A stretch of 64,000 nucleotides of DNA from Billgrantia endophytica. GTDB taxonomy: Bacteria; Pseudomonadota; Gammaproteobacteria; Pseudomonadales; Halomonadaceae. Below, one piece after another: positions 26,239 to 36,649 of the stretch (position 1 is its first letter; the number at the start of each line of letters is the position of its first letter). The DNA is taken from positions 248,001 to 312,000 of the forward strand of contig NZ_PNRF01000037.1 in assembly GCF_002879615.1 (NCBI RefSeq), read 5' to 3'. Under the pieces are notes generated by a model. It was given only the letters and a program-made list of their open reading frames with translations. It ran no database searches and had not been told where the DNA came from. The translations under genes were made by a program, and so were the position numbers.

Positions 26239-27294
26239 TTATTGCTGCATGAAACCCAACCACCGCCGCTCCGCCTCCTCGCCTTCGGGAGACGTCCACC
26301 AATCGTATGAGCTCAGCACCTGCAGGGCAGCGTTCTCCGGAGAGCTGGGAAGCTCCTGGGCACGCTCGTCGGATATCTTGCCGGTGTCGAAGGCAGCCGG
26401 ATTGCCGGGGCCGTAATCGATGTGCAATGGCAAATTGGCCTGGTACTCGGGATCGATGGCCGCATTGAGGAACTCGATCGCGGTGTCCAGGTTGGGCGCA
26501 CCCTTGATGATGCACAGGTGGGTGTTTTGAAGGATGCCCTCATTGTAGGTGAAGTCGGCACTCGCCCCCTCTTCGATGATGGCACTGACCCGACCGTTCC
26601 ACATCATCACCATGTCCACTTCACCATCGTAAAGCAGCTGGGCGGACTGTCCGCCCGATGTCCACCAGGTGGTGATGTGCGGCTTGATCTCCTCGAGCTT
26701 GCCGAAGGCTCGATCCACATCCAGCGGATAAAGCTCATCGAGAGGCACGCCATCGGCCATCAGTGCGGCTTCCAGCGTCCCAAGCGGGTGATTGCGCAGC
26801 GAACGATTGCCTGGGAAGTCCTCGACATTCCAGAAGTCCGCCCAGCTCTGCGGTGGATTGCCGTCGAAAGCGTCTGGGTTGTAGGCCAACACGCTGGAGT
26901 AGAACTCATAAGCGACGGAGTAGGGCGTCTTGTACTCGTCAGGCATCGACTCCGCGTTGGGAATCCGACTGAAATCCAGGGGCTCGATCAAACCCTGCTC
27001 CCCACCCCTGACACAGTGAAAAGGTGGGGTATCCACCACGTCCCATACCGCCTGCCCGGTAGTGCCTTGAGTGCGGATCATCGGCCAGGCATCCGGCGCG
27101 CTGTCCTGGTGGATGGTAATGCCCAGCGCCTCGGCAACGGGGTCGAGTATCGCCACCGTCTGCGCTTCCTGGTAGGCCCCCCCTTGGGACACGAAAGTGA
27201 TCTGCCCCGCCGCCAGACTCTGAGAGGACACCAGAACGGCGCCAAGCAAGAGGGATGAACCCAACGTGACGTTCATGCAACGATTGTGCTTCAT
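26239..27294 (-). CDS. ABC transporter substrate-binding protein, PotD/PotF-like
   Basis: A 351-residue periplasmic protein. Residues 1-28 are a signal peptide (LGSSLLLGAVLVSSQSLA, then AGQITF). The mature start FVSQGGAYQEAQ and blocks such as YSVAYEFYSSVLAYN, PQSWADFWNVEDFPGNRSLRN and WNGRVSAIIEEGA place it in the spermidine/putrescine-type family. It should deliver a small cationic or amine compound to the PotBC-like permeases, but the family also takes opines, aminophosphonates and others. AAGGAGATAAC precedes the ATG. Confidence 0.9.
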   Translation of the reverse strand: MKHNRCMNVTLGSSLLLGAVLVSSQSLAAGQITFVSQGGAYQEAQTVAILDPVAEALGITIHQDSAPDAWPMIRTQGTTGQAVWDVVDTPPFHCVRGGEQGLIEPLDFSRIPNAESMPDEYKTPYSVAYEFYSSVLAYNPDAFDGNPPQSWADFWNVEDFPGNRSLRNHPLGTLEAALMADGVPLDELYPLDVDRAFGKLEEIKPHITTWWTSGGQSAQLLYDGEVDMVMMWNGRVSAIIEEGASADFTYNEGILQNTHLCIIKGAPNLDTAIEFLNAAIDPEYQANLPLHIDYGPGNPAAFDTGKISDERAQELPSSPENAALQVLSSYDWWTSPEGEEAERRWLGFMQQ

Positions 27295-27491
27295 CTTGTT
27301 ATCTCCTTATTATCGCTATCGTCGTTACGGAAACACTGCACAAATGCCTACGCGAGGGAATCACCGCGTTGCGCGGTACTGGTGCGCCAGCCCGGTCGGA
27401 ATCCTCACATATACCGCATATGCTCCGGTTCCTGCGTTCCGTGCGCCTTGCGCTTCACCTCGCTCGTCGATTTGTTCAGCATTTCCTTACT

Positions 27492-27522
27492 ACCGCTATC
27501 ATGTGGTGCAGTCGGTAGCGGT
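27492..27522 (-). promoter_or_regulatory. Hairpin between oxidase and binding-protein genes
   Basis: In the 227-bp gap 27295-27521, ACCGCTA (27492-27498) and TAGCGGT (27516-27522) are inverted copies directly after the oxidase stop. A second small hairpin, ACCGCG-TTG-CGCGGT, also lies in the gap. Such hairpins before a binding-protein gene can protect its mRNA and raise its share of expression. No gene is seen in this gap. Confidence 0.4.
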
Positions 27523-28829
27523 CAGCGCCCGAGTGCATCGAGGAACTGGTACCACCCTGCGACCATGCGCACCCCTACTTCGCGCAAGGGATAGCAGGGC
27601 ACGGCCTTGAGGCGGTTGGCATCGAGCAGCGCCACCTCGGGAGCGTCACCCATGGCGAAATCGGCCGCCAGGCGCCCGAGCAGCGTGGACATCGCCACTC
27701 CGGCCCCGTTGTAGCCGACCGCGTAGCACAAGCGGTCGTCGAGTCTGCCGACATGGGGCAACCCATCCATCGTCATCGCCACGTGCCCCGACCAGCGGTA
27801 GGCAATACCGACATCGGCAAGCTCTGGAAACAACGACACCATGGCCTTGCGCAACGCACCGAACGCCACCTCGGAGTCACGTTTGCCGAACGCCCCCCGC
27901 CCGCCGAACACCAGCCGCCCGTCGACCTTGCGGAACCAGCGCATCATCCGGCGCGTCTCGCCATAGCTCCTCTCATGGATCAACAAGCGCTCCCGAAGCA
28001 CCACGGGCAGTGGATCGGTAGCGATGATCGAACTGCGAAACGGCACCAGGCGCGACTTGATGGGTGCACTCACGGTGGTGAGATCCGAATAGGCGTTGGT
28101 GGTGACGATCACCTGCCGCGCCGCAATTTCCCCACGTGGTGTGATGACACGCACTCCGTCTCCCTCACGGCGGATGCCGGTCGCCGGGCTGCCCTCGAAG
28201 ACGATATCGCCGTGCCGCCGGACGAGACCGCCGGCCAAACCCCTCACATAATCGAGCGGATGCAGGGAGCCGACACCGCTCGCCAGGACGCCACCGGTGA
28301 AGGCACGCGAGCCGGTTTCCTCGGCCACCTCGTCAGCGGACAAGCACCGCAACGAGCCGTCTCCCAGCTCACGCCGCATCCATTCCGCCTCATCGACTAT
28401 CGTGCTCAGCGCCCGTTCGGTGTGCGCGCAGCGCAGGTTGCCGCAACGCGTGAAGCGGGCGTTTGTCAGCGCGTAGTCGTCGATGAGCGCTGCCACCTCG
28501 TCCACCGCCCGATGGCAAAGCCGGTGCATGGTGCGAGCCACCGGCATGCCATGGGCCTCGGCGATGGCGGGAAACGACAATCGGAACTTGGCCGATACCA
28601 CGCCGCCATTGCGACCGCTGGCCCCCCAGCCGATGGGGTTGGCATCCACCACGATCGGCGCCATACCTTTTTCCACCAGGCGATGAGCCGCCGCCAGTCC
28701 CGTATAGCCTCCCCCGATGATGGCGACATCGGCCCGGGCATCGCCGGCAAGACGCGGAAAGCTCGCCTCCACACCTGTCGTGTCGCGCCATAGGGAAGGA
28801 ACCTCGGCTCCTGGCAGCGGCTCACTCAT
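27522..28829 (-). CDS. FAD-dependent amine/amino acid oxidase (DAO family, PuuB-like)
   Basis: A 435-residue flavoprotein. The FAD dinucleotide motif is VAIIGGGYTGLAAAHRL at about residues 35-51, followed by GWGASGRNGG, the conserved flavin-contact loop of DAO-fold enzymes, and C-terminal YNGAGVAMSTLLGRL. The layout matches gamma-glutamylputrescine oxidase-like proteins, which oxidise secondary or primary amines to aldehydes, ammonia and H2O2. It is encoded one base after the HAD gene in the operon. The substrate is unknown. Confidence 0.88.
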   Translation of the reverse strand: MSEPLPGAEVPSLWRDTTGVEASFPRLAGDARADVAIIGGGYTGLAAAHRLVEKGMAPIVVDANPIGWGASGRNGGVVSAKFRLSFPAIAEAHGMPVARTMHRLCHRAVDEVAALIDDYALTNARFTRCGNLRCAHTERALSTIVDEAEWMRRELGDGSLRCLSADEVAEETGSRAFTGGVLASGVGSLHPLDYVRGLAGGLVRRHGDIVFEGSPATGIRREGDGVRVITPRGEIAARQVIVTTNAYSDLTTVSAPIKSRLVPFRSSIIATDPLPVVLRERLLIHERSYGETRRMMRWFRKVDGRLVFGGRGAFGKRDSEVAFGALRKAMVSLFPELADVGIAYRWSGHVAMTMDGLPHVGRLDDRLCYAVGYNGAGVAMSTLLGRLAADFAMGDAPEVALLDANRLKAVPCYPLREVGVRMVAGWYQFLDALGR

Positions 28830-28830
28830 G

Positions 28831-29529
28831 TCACACGCCCTCCACGGCGTCGGCCAGGGCCTTGAGCGTCGGGTAGTGGAAATCCGGCGTGGTCATCTGC
28901 TCGGGCTCCGGCGTGCCACCGAAGCCCGACAAGCCCTGACGGCGCTCGATCCAACAGGTCGTGTAACCGAGCGTCTTGGCGATGCCGATATCGTGATACT
29001 GGCTCTGGGCGACGTGCAGGATGTCCGAGAACTTGTAGCCATTGGCTGCCTGGCGCCCACGGTTGTAGGCGAAGAACAGCGGGTCGGGCTTGGCCACCCC
29101 GGTCTCGTCGCACGTCACGCTGTCGTCGAATGGATCATCGAGGGTATGCGAATAACTGGAGAACGCCACACGGTCGGCATTGGTCATGGCCACCAGCCGA
29201 TAATGCTTGCGCAAGCGCTTGAGCGCCGCCACCGAATCCTCGAAAGCCGGCCAGCGGAATACCGCCATCTGGAAGGCCTCGGCCGACGCCGTATCGCCGG
29301 GCAGCCCCAACTCTCCGGCCAGGGAGCGATAGACATCCGCCATGGCACCGCTCGAGCGCCCCGGATAGCGCTCCCGCCCGCGCTTGTATGCCTCGAAGAT
29401 GGTGTTGTCGCCAAGCGCATCGGTGGCATCGCCACCGATGCGACGCACCGCCTCCAGCAACCCTTTCTCAAAATCGATCAGCGTGCCCACGACGTCGAAC
29501 GTCAGAACTTTGAAATTGGAAAGTTCCAT
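28831..29529 (-). CDS. HAD-superfamily hydrolase, haloacid dehalogenase type II-like
   Basis: A 232-residue HAD protein. Motif I is TFDVVGTLID (nucleophile Asp near residue 11), motif II is VAMTNAD, the motif III Lys is in VAKPDP, and motif IV is QSQYHDIGIAK. The position two after the nucleophile is Val, not Asp; haloacid dehalogenases also lack the phosphatase Asp there. Hydrolysis of a 2-haloacid or a phosphate cannot be decided from this. HAD genes of this kind do occur beside amine ABC importers and DAO oxidases, but their role there is unclear. Confidence 0.83.
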   Translation of the reverse strand: MELSNFKVLTFDVVGTLIDFEKGLLEAVRRIGGDATDALGDNTIFEAYKRGRERYPGRSSGAMADVYRSLAGELGLPGDTASAEAFQMAVFRWPAFEDSVAALKRLRKHYRLVAMTNADRVAFSSYSHTLDDPFDDSVTCDETGVAKPDPLFFAYNRGRQAANGYKFSDILHVAQSQYHDIGIAKTLGYTTCWIERRQGLSGFGGTPEPEQMTTPDFHYPTLKALADAVEGV

Positions 29530-29564
29530 GATCGTGAATGACTCCTGTTACTTGTGCTGTTGTG

Positions 29565-30698
29565 TCAGGCGACGTTCGCCGCCGTGTGTCGACATCCGGC
29601 GCGAGGCACGACGATGGTGTCCTCCGGATGCAGGGCCACTGTCAGGCTTGCGCCGATCGGTGGGATCTGGTGGTAAGCGGTGTGATGGCTGGGCTGGCGC
29701 AGCGTGATCGGCGTGCCATCCTCCAGCTCGAGAAAGAGCCTGAGACTGTCGCCCTGGTAGACGACTTCGCGAATGCGGCACGCCAGCCGGTTGACATCCG
29801 GGGCGTGTCGGCCATCGTCGATCAGCAGCTTTTCGGTCTGGATGGCCAGCAGCAATTCCGAGTGCTCGCCAGCATGCCCGGGTATCGTCTTGGCCGAGCG
29901 TATGGCGACCTTGCCGAGCCTGACATTGTGATCGTCGATCCGGGTCACCGGCAGCAGAGTCGAGTCGCCGATGAAGCTGGCCACGAAGGAGTCCCTGGGA
30001 TCGTTGTGCAGCGTCTGCGGCGCACCGATCTGCACCAGCTTGCCATCCTTGAGGATCGCCACCCGGTCGCTCATGGTCAGCGCCTCGCGCTGGTCGTGGG
30101 TCACGTAGACGATGGTCGCGCCGAGCTTGCGATGCAATTGCCGCAATTCTATCTGCATCGTTTCGCGCAGTTGCTTGTCCAGCGCCGACAGCGGCTCGTC
30201 CATGAGAATCAGCCGCGGTTCGAAGACCATGGCCCGGGCCAGGGCCACCCGCTGGCGCTGACCGCCCGAGAGTTGGGAGATGCCGCGTTGCTGATAGCCG
30301 TCCAGCTCGACCATGGCCAACGCCTGACGTACCCGCTCAGGCCAGGTGGACTTGGGAAGACGCCGGGCACGCAGGGGAAAGGCCACGTTTTCACCGACGC
30401 TCATGTGTGGAAACAGCGCATAGCTCTGGAACACGATGCCGATGTTGCGCTTGTGGGGTGGCATGAAGGTCATGTCCTGATCGCCGACCCACACCGATCC
30501 CGCCGACGGCATCACGAAGCCCCCCAAGGCCCCGAGGAGCGTCGTCTTGCCCGAGCCGGATGGTCCCAACAGCGAGACAAACTCTCCTGGCTCAATATTT
30601 AAGGTTATATCGTCGAGGGCTACCGTATCGCCATAGCGTTTACTGACCGAACGAATGGAGACACCGACACTATCCTCCTTGCTATCTCGCTCACTCAT
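29565..30698 (-). CDS. ABC transporter ATPase, PotA-like
   Basis: A 377-residue ATPase. Walker A is GPSGSGKTT, the signature is LSGGQRQRVALARAM, Walker B is LILMDEPLSALD, and the switch is YVTHDQREAL. A TOBE domain occupies about residues 285-370 (ILLAIQTEKLLIDD region, GDSLRLFLELEDG). First gene of the operon, it powers the PotBC-like permeases. The start is uncertain: 30698 (MSERD) or 30710 (MRFF), both with weak ribosome sites. It is divergent from the LysR gene with about 110 bp between. Confidence 0.9.
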   Translation of the reverse strand: MSERDSKEDSVGVSIRSVSKRYGDTVALDDITLNIEPGEFVSLLGPSGSGKTTLLGALGGFVMPSAGSVWVGDQDMTFMPPHKRNIGIVFQSYALFPHMSVGENVAFPLRARRLPKSTWPERVRQALAMVELDGYQQRGISQLSGGQRQRVALARAMVFEPRLILMDEPLSALDKQLRETMQIELRQLHRKLGATIVYVTHDQREALTMSDRVAILKDGKLVQIGAPQTLHNDPRDSFVASFIGDSTLLPVTRIDDHNVRLGKVAIRSAKTIPGHAGEHSELLLAIQTEKLLIDDGRHAPDVNRLACRIREVVYQGDSLRLFLELEDGTPITLRQPSHHTAYHQIPPIGASLTVALHPEDTIVVPRAGCRHTAANVA

Positions 30699-30807
30699 GA
30701 AAAATCTCATCTTATTATTGTGAATGATGACTGGATGAGAATGAGTACAGCAGAAGGACGGATAGCCGGCAATTGCGAAATTCTTGGACCTGGCATAACG
30801 TGAAGTC

Positions 30808-31767
30808 ATGCCTACATTGCGACGACAACTACCGAGCGCCAACGCACTCTTCGTTTTCGAGTCTGCTGCCCGCTGCGGCAACTTCACCAAGGCGGCGGCC
30901 GAGCTGGGCGTCACTCAGCCCGCGGTCAGCCGCATGCTGTCGCTGCTGGAGGAGTCTCTGGAGGTCAAGCTGTTCGTACGCACGCCCAGCGGCACCATGC
31001 TGACGGAGAGTGGGGACATCCTGTATCGGGGAGTGACCGACGGCTTTCGCGACATCGAGGCGGCGATCCAGGAGATTCGTGCTCGCAGCACCGGCCTGGA
31101 GACCGTCACGCTATCCGTCTCGACGGCGTTCACCACCCACTGGCTGATGCCGCGCATGCACAAGCTGCAGGCGCAATTCCCCTCTCTCGATCTGCGTTTC
31201 CAGTTGATTTCGGGCTACGTCAGTGGTTCGGTGGACGATGTCGACCTGGGCATACGCTTCGTGAGCGGAGAGGACATCCATCATCAGGCGGCCCTGATAC
31301 TCCCGGAAATCCTGCTCCCCGTGTGCAGCCCCGCCTACCGCGAACAGCATCTGCCAGGCCCGACTGGCAACGGCACCACCACACTGATCAGCCTGAGTGA
31401 CAGCCGCATCGATTGGTTCGAGCACTTCCCTCCGTTTCACCAGGACATGCACGGCGCGGCGCACTCACTGGTCTTCTCGGACTATGCCGTGGTGCTGCAG
31501 GCGGCACTGCTGGGACAGGGCGTCGCGGTTGGCTGGTTGAACGTCGTCTCCCACTGGCTCGACATCGGCTCCCTGGTCCCCGCCGCTCCCATGGCCATCG
31601 CCACCGAACGCCTCTGCCACCTGATTCACTCACGCAAGAAACCGCTGACCACTGCCGCCGCCGAGGTTTGCGACTGGATCATCGAAGAGACCCGTGTCGA
31701 TCTCCTCGGCGTCGTCGAACGCTATCCCGAGCTGGAACTGGAACGGCTCATGACACCGCGCCTGTAA
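30808..31767 (+). CDS. LysR-family regulator, GcvA-like
   Basis: A 319-residue regulator. The helix-turn-helix is in NFTKAAAELGVTQPAVSRMLSLLE (about residues 28-51), and the effector domain contains TTHWLMPRMHKLQAQFPSLDLRF and DDVDLGIRF, as in GcvA-type proteins. It is divergent from the PotA-like gene and so is the likely regulator of the 11-gene amine operon. Confidence 0.87.
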   Translation: MPTLRRQLPSANALFVFESAARCGNFTKAAAELGVTQPAVSRMLSLLEESLEVKLFVRTPSGTMLTESGDILYRGVTDGFRDIEAAIQEIRARSTGLETVTLSVSTAFTTHWLMPRMHKLQAQFPSLDLRFQLISGYVSGSVDDVDLGIRFVSGEDIHHQAALILPEILLPVCSPAYREQHLPGPTGNGTTTLISLSDSRIDWFEHFPPFHQDMHGAAHSLVFSDYAVVLQAALLGQGVAVGWLNVVSHWLDIGSLVPAAPMAIATERLCHLIHSRKKPLTTAAAEVCDWIIEETRVDLLGVVERYPELELERLMTPRL

Positions 31768-31902
31768 TTCGGCCACCTTGCCCGGCTCACCGACCAGCCC
31801 CAGCCCTTGATGAAGTTCTGGAATTCTGGACACACCAAGCATTGGCGCAACGAGCCGTATTCGACGCCATGACAAGCCTACTTGCGAAGGTGTAGCGCGC
31901 CC

Positions 31903-32745
31903 CTACCGAATCCCCGCCCGCAGGAACGACTGCACGAACTGGCGCTGGAACAGCAGAAATGCCACCAGCAGCGGGGCGATGCTGAGCAGGGTGGCGGCAC
32001 TGACGGTGGCCCAGTTCACGCCGGTTTCGGGTGCCGAGAAGATACCGAGCCCCACCGTCAGCGGACGGCTTTCCACCGAATTGGTGACCACCAGCGGCCA
32101 CAGGAAGTTGTTCCAGTGGTGGCTGACCGAGACCAGGCCGTAGGCCAGGTAGGTGGGCTTGGCCAGCGGCACGTAGACCTTGAGCAGGATCGCCATCCAG
32201 CCGCAGCCCTCGATCCGGGCGGCGTCCTCCAGCTCCCGGGGAATGGTCTTGAAGGTCTGGCGCAGCAGGAAGATGCCGAAGGCGCTGGCCACGTAAGGCA
32301 AGCCGATGCCGGTGATGGTGTCGACCAGCCCCAGGCCGCTGGCGATTCGGTAGTTCTCGACGATCAGCACCTCGGGGAAGACGAACAGCTGGATCAGCAC
32401 CAGCATGAACAGGACGTCCTTGCCGGGAATGGGAAAGCGGGCGAAGGCGAAGCCGGCCAGGGTGCAGACAACGAACTGCGCCAGCACGACCCCGGTGACC
32501 AGCAGGAAGGTATTGAGGTAATAGCGGGCGAACGGCGCCTGGGCCCAGGCGTTGGCGAAGTTTTCCAGGGTAAGCGGGGCGAAGAGGTCGAAGCGCACCA
32601 TGTAGGCCGCCGGGTGGAAGGCCGCCCAGAATGCGTAGAGCAGCGGGAATACCCAGATGATCGCCAGCAGCCAGGCCGCTGTGGTCTCGAGACTCGGCAT
32701 ACGGAGCGCAAGCTTCCTGGCGGCGGAGAGGCTGGCTTGGCTCAT
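31903..32745 (-). CDS. Carbohydrate ABC permease, UgpE/MalG-like
   Basis: A 280-residue permease with about six helices. The EAA loop is IPRELEDAARIEGCGWMAILLKVYVPLAKPT (about 190-220), typical of MalG/UgpE permeases of CUT1 importers. Fourth and last gene of the sugar importer, 28 bases after the UgpA-like permease. Confidence 0.9.
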   Translation of the reverse strand: MSQASLSAARKLALRMPSLETTAAWLLAIIWVFPLLYAFWAAFHPAAYMVRFDLFAPLTLENFANAWAQAPFARYYLNTFLLVTGVVLAQFVVCTLAGFAFARFPIPGKDVLFMLVLIQLFVFPEVLIVENYRIASGLGLVDTITGIGLPYVASAFGIFLLRQTFKTIPRELEDAARIEGCGWMAILLKVYVPLAKPTYLAYGLVSVSHHWNNFLWPLVVTNSVESRPLTVGLGIFSAPETGVNWATVSAATLLSIAPLLVAFLLFQRQFVQSFLRAGIR

Positions 32746-32773
32746 GATCTCGCCTCCTGCAGGGATGGTGCGC

Positions 32774-33658
32774 TCATTGATAGTGCGTCCTGCGGTCGAG
32801 GATGGTGAACTTCACCGTGGCAACCACCGCCAGCACCAGCAGAATCACCACGGTGATGGTGGCGGCGTAGGTGCGGTCGAAGAACGAGAAGGCGTTCTCG
32901 TAGACGTAGTAGAGCAGCAGGTTGGTGGCGTTGTTGGGCCCGCCCTTGGTGAGGATGAACAGATGATCGACCACCCGCACGGCGTTGATCAGCGCATTGA
33001 TCAGCACGAACAGGGTCGTGGGCATCAACAACGGGAAGGTCACCCGCCAGAAGAAGCTCCAGCGGCTGGAGCCTTCAAGGTCCGAGGCCTCCTTGAGCTC
33101 CGGCGGGATGCTCTGCAATGCCGCCAGATAGAAGATCATGAAGAAACCGGCCTCCTTCCATACGGTCATCACGATCACCGAGCCAAGCGCCACGCCGGGG
33201 TCGCCCAGCCAGTTGACCCCGGACATGCCGAATGCTCCGAGTATCTTGTTGAACAGGCCGATCTGCGGCGCGTAGAAGAACATCCAGATATTGGCGGCGG
33301 CGATCATGGGCAGGATGGTCGGCGTGAAGTAGGCCATGCGCACGAAGCCGCGCCCCGGCAGGCGGGCGTTGACGAACAGGGCCATGCCCAGCGCCAGGGC
33401 GATGGACGTGGGAATCGTGCCGAGCGCATAGATCAGGTTGTTGCGGGCCACCCGCCAGAAGGTTCGGTCCTCTATCAGCAACCGGTAGTTCTCGAGCCCG
33501 ACGAACTCTGCGGGCTCGCCGCGAAAGCCGGGCAGGAACAGGCTGTTGACCAGCGTGGCGACGGTCGGCAGGTAGGCGAAGGTCGCCAGCAGTAGCGCCG
33601 CCGGCAGCAACAATAACGCGCCGTAGATCTGCATGCGTCGATCGGCGTTTTGTATCAC
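32774..33658 (-). CDS. Carbohydrate ABC permease, UgpA/MalF-like (GTG start)
   Basis: A 294-residue permease with about six helices and EAA loop IPPELKEASDLEGSSRWSFFWRVTFPLL. The GTG at 33658 is chosen because AGGAGG lies 9 bases upstream; a longer ATG frame from 33697 would overlap that site. Its leader starts just outside the inverted-repeat element that separates it from the binding-protein gene. Confidence 0.87.
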   Translation of the reverse strand: MIQNADRRMQIYGALLLLPAALLLATFAYLPTVATLVNSLFLPGFRGEPAEFVGLENYRLLIEDRTFWRVARNNLIYALGTIPTSIALALGMALFVNARLPGRGFVRMAYFTPTILPMIAAANIWMFFYAPQIGLFNKILGAFGMSGVNWLGDPGVALGSVIVMTVWKEAGFFMIFYLAALQSIPPELKEASDLEGSSRWSFFWRVTFPLLMPTTLFVLINALINAVRVVDHLFILTKGGPNNATNLLLYYVYENAFSFFDRTYAATITVVILLVLAVVATVKFTILDRRTHYQ

Positions 33659-33686
33659 TCGGATTGGCCTCCTGCGCCATGGCAGC

Positions 33687-33873
33687 ACCGGGGGCAAGGC
33701 CTGCGAGGAGGCGCTGTGAATCCCTCCCTGGACGCTACATACGACCTGCGGCGCTCTCGCATCCTGCTCCGCTTGCAGGGCCGGTGCTGGCCATCCATGG
33801 CCAGCCCGTTCGCCGGGAAGAACTTCCCGCCTCCCCCCTGTCGAATGACCTCCTCTTCGGCCTTGCCCCCGGC
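33687..33873. repeat. GC-rich inverted-repeat element, 187 bp (copy 2)
   Basis: The ends are 25-bp inverted repeats: 33687-33711 (CCGGGGGCAAGGCC then GAGGAGG) and 33849-33873, differing only at the first base and in a 3-base patch. Inside are two further perfect dyads: GCTGGCCAT-CC-ATGGCCAGC (33786-33805) and CGGGAAG-AA-CTTCCCG (33814-33829). The ends match those of the element at 7387-7485. It lies between the binding-protein gene and the permease gene, where it would fold strongly in RNA and could lower permease expression relative to the binding protein. Confidence 0.7.
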
Positions 33874-33920
33874 CCCCTGTCTGCGTCGGTTCGAATTCTC
33901 GACGTTATGTCTTCGAAGCC

Positions 33921-35209
33921 TCAGCGAGAGCGAGCATAGCGGCGCAGGGCCGCATCGGCTTCGGCCTGGGCCTGTGTCAACGCCTCTTCGGGAGACGCCT
34001 GCCCGGTCAGCGCCGCCTGCACGGCGTTGTCCAGCGCCCGGCGTACGCGTCCGCCCTGGTAGGTGGCCAGTTCCGCAGTGCCGTGTTCGAGCTGGTCGCG
34101 GGCCACCGCCGCCGGCGGGAAGTCCTCGACGTAGTCACGCAGCAGCTCGGTCTCGTAGGAGTCGGGGCTGACCCCCATATAACCGGTCTCGATCGACCAG
34201 GCGGCGGCGCGCTCGGGGTCCGTCATCCAGCGGATGAAGGTCATTGCGGCACGCTGTTCGTCTTCGGTGGTGTCGTTGAAGATATAGAAGTTGCCACCGC
34301 CGGTGGGGCTGCCCCGCTGGGTGTTCATCGGCAGCATGGCCACGCCGAAGTCGAAAGACGCCTCGTTGCGCACCGCGGTGAGGTTGCCGGTGGTGTGCCA
34401 CATCATGGCGGTGGCCTGCTCGATGAAGTTCTGGCGCAGGGTGCCCCACTCGATGGTGCCGTCGGGCATGGCCTGGTGCTCCCGGGAGAGCGATACCCAG
34501 TACTCCAGCGCCTCGATAGAAGCCGGGTCGTCGAAGTAGACCTCGGTGCCGTCTTCGCTCATCAGTCGATGACCGTTCTGGAAGGCGAACGCCTGGAACA
34601 TCCAGTAGGGGTAACCGGTGGAGGGCACCATCACGCCCCACTGGTCGCCGCCGCTGGCTTCACGCACGGCAGCGGCCATCTCGGCCATTTCTTCCCAGTT
34701 CTCCGGCGGGGTCTCGGGGTCGAGCCCGGCGGCCTCGAAGGCATCCTTGTTCCAGTAGAGCACGATGGTGGAGCGCTGGAAGGGAATGCCATAGGTCTGG
34801 CCGTCGAGCTGGCCGTTTTCCATCAGCCCGGGATAGAAGCTGTCGAGCCAGTCGCGCTCCTCGTCACTCTCCACCAGATCGTCGAAAGCCACGATGGCGT
34901 CCTGCTCGATCAGGTCGAAGAGGTCGATGGAGAACAGCACCGAAAGCTGTGGAGCATCGCCCGCCTCGATGGCCGACATGGCGCGCACCCGGGTATCGTC
35001 ATAGTTGCCGGCATAGATGGCGTTCACCGAGATATCGGGATGCTCGGCCTGAAAGTCCGCGACCAGGTCGTCGATGACGTCGGTCAACGCACCACCGACG
35101 GCAATGGGGTAGTACATCGTCAGTTCGACCGGGTCTTGAGCGGCGGCCTGACCGGCGGTCAGCAAGCCGGCGGCGGCCAGGCCGCACAGTGCGGGGGCAA
35201 GGCGTGCGT

Positions 35210-35213
<4 letters not shown>
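33921..35213 (-). CDS. Carbohydrate ABC substrate-binding protein, UgpB-like
   Basis: A 430-residue periplasmic protein with a signal peptide (MNARLAPALCGLAAAGLLTAGQAAA, then QDPVEL). Family blocks include LTMYYPIAVGGALTDVIDDLV, GIPFQRSTIVLYWNKDAFEAAGLDP, and the aromatic stretch TGYPYWMFQAFAFQNG lining the sugar site. CUT1 binding proteins of this kind bind glycerol-3-phosphate, oligosaccharides or polyols; no substrate enzyme lies nearby to tell. Its ATG overlaps the stop of the ATPase gene (ATGA). Confidence 0.9.
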
Positions 35214-36391
<1,178 letters not shown>

Positions 36392-36649
36392 GGCCCGCCC
36401 GTCATCATTGTCACGACAGGGATCAGGAAGGTCTGGTCTTGGTGCTTCCCTTGTCATGGTCGCAAGCGTCATGCTGCCCATATCACCCTCCCTGAATCAG
36501 CGTAGCCGCACTTCGGCCTCTTTGCGGTGCATCTTCACTCACTGATATGACAGGCGCATGACGCCGTGTGGCCAAGCCTTCGGAACAGGTCGGCAGCCGG
36601 CGGGTCCATGCTAGAATTCGGCTTTCACCCTGACAGGAACCGACGCGCC

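Noticed and set aside
31768-31902. Possible gene remnant after the LysR gene (plus-frame tail LDEVLEFWTHQALAQRAV)
   Set aside because: The tail looks protein-like but too short to assign, and the rest of that frame is a shadow of the LysR gene. Left as unexplained intergenic sequence.
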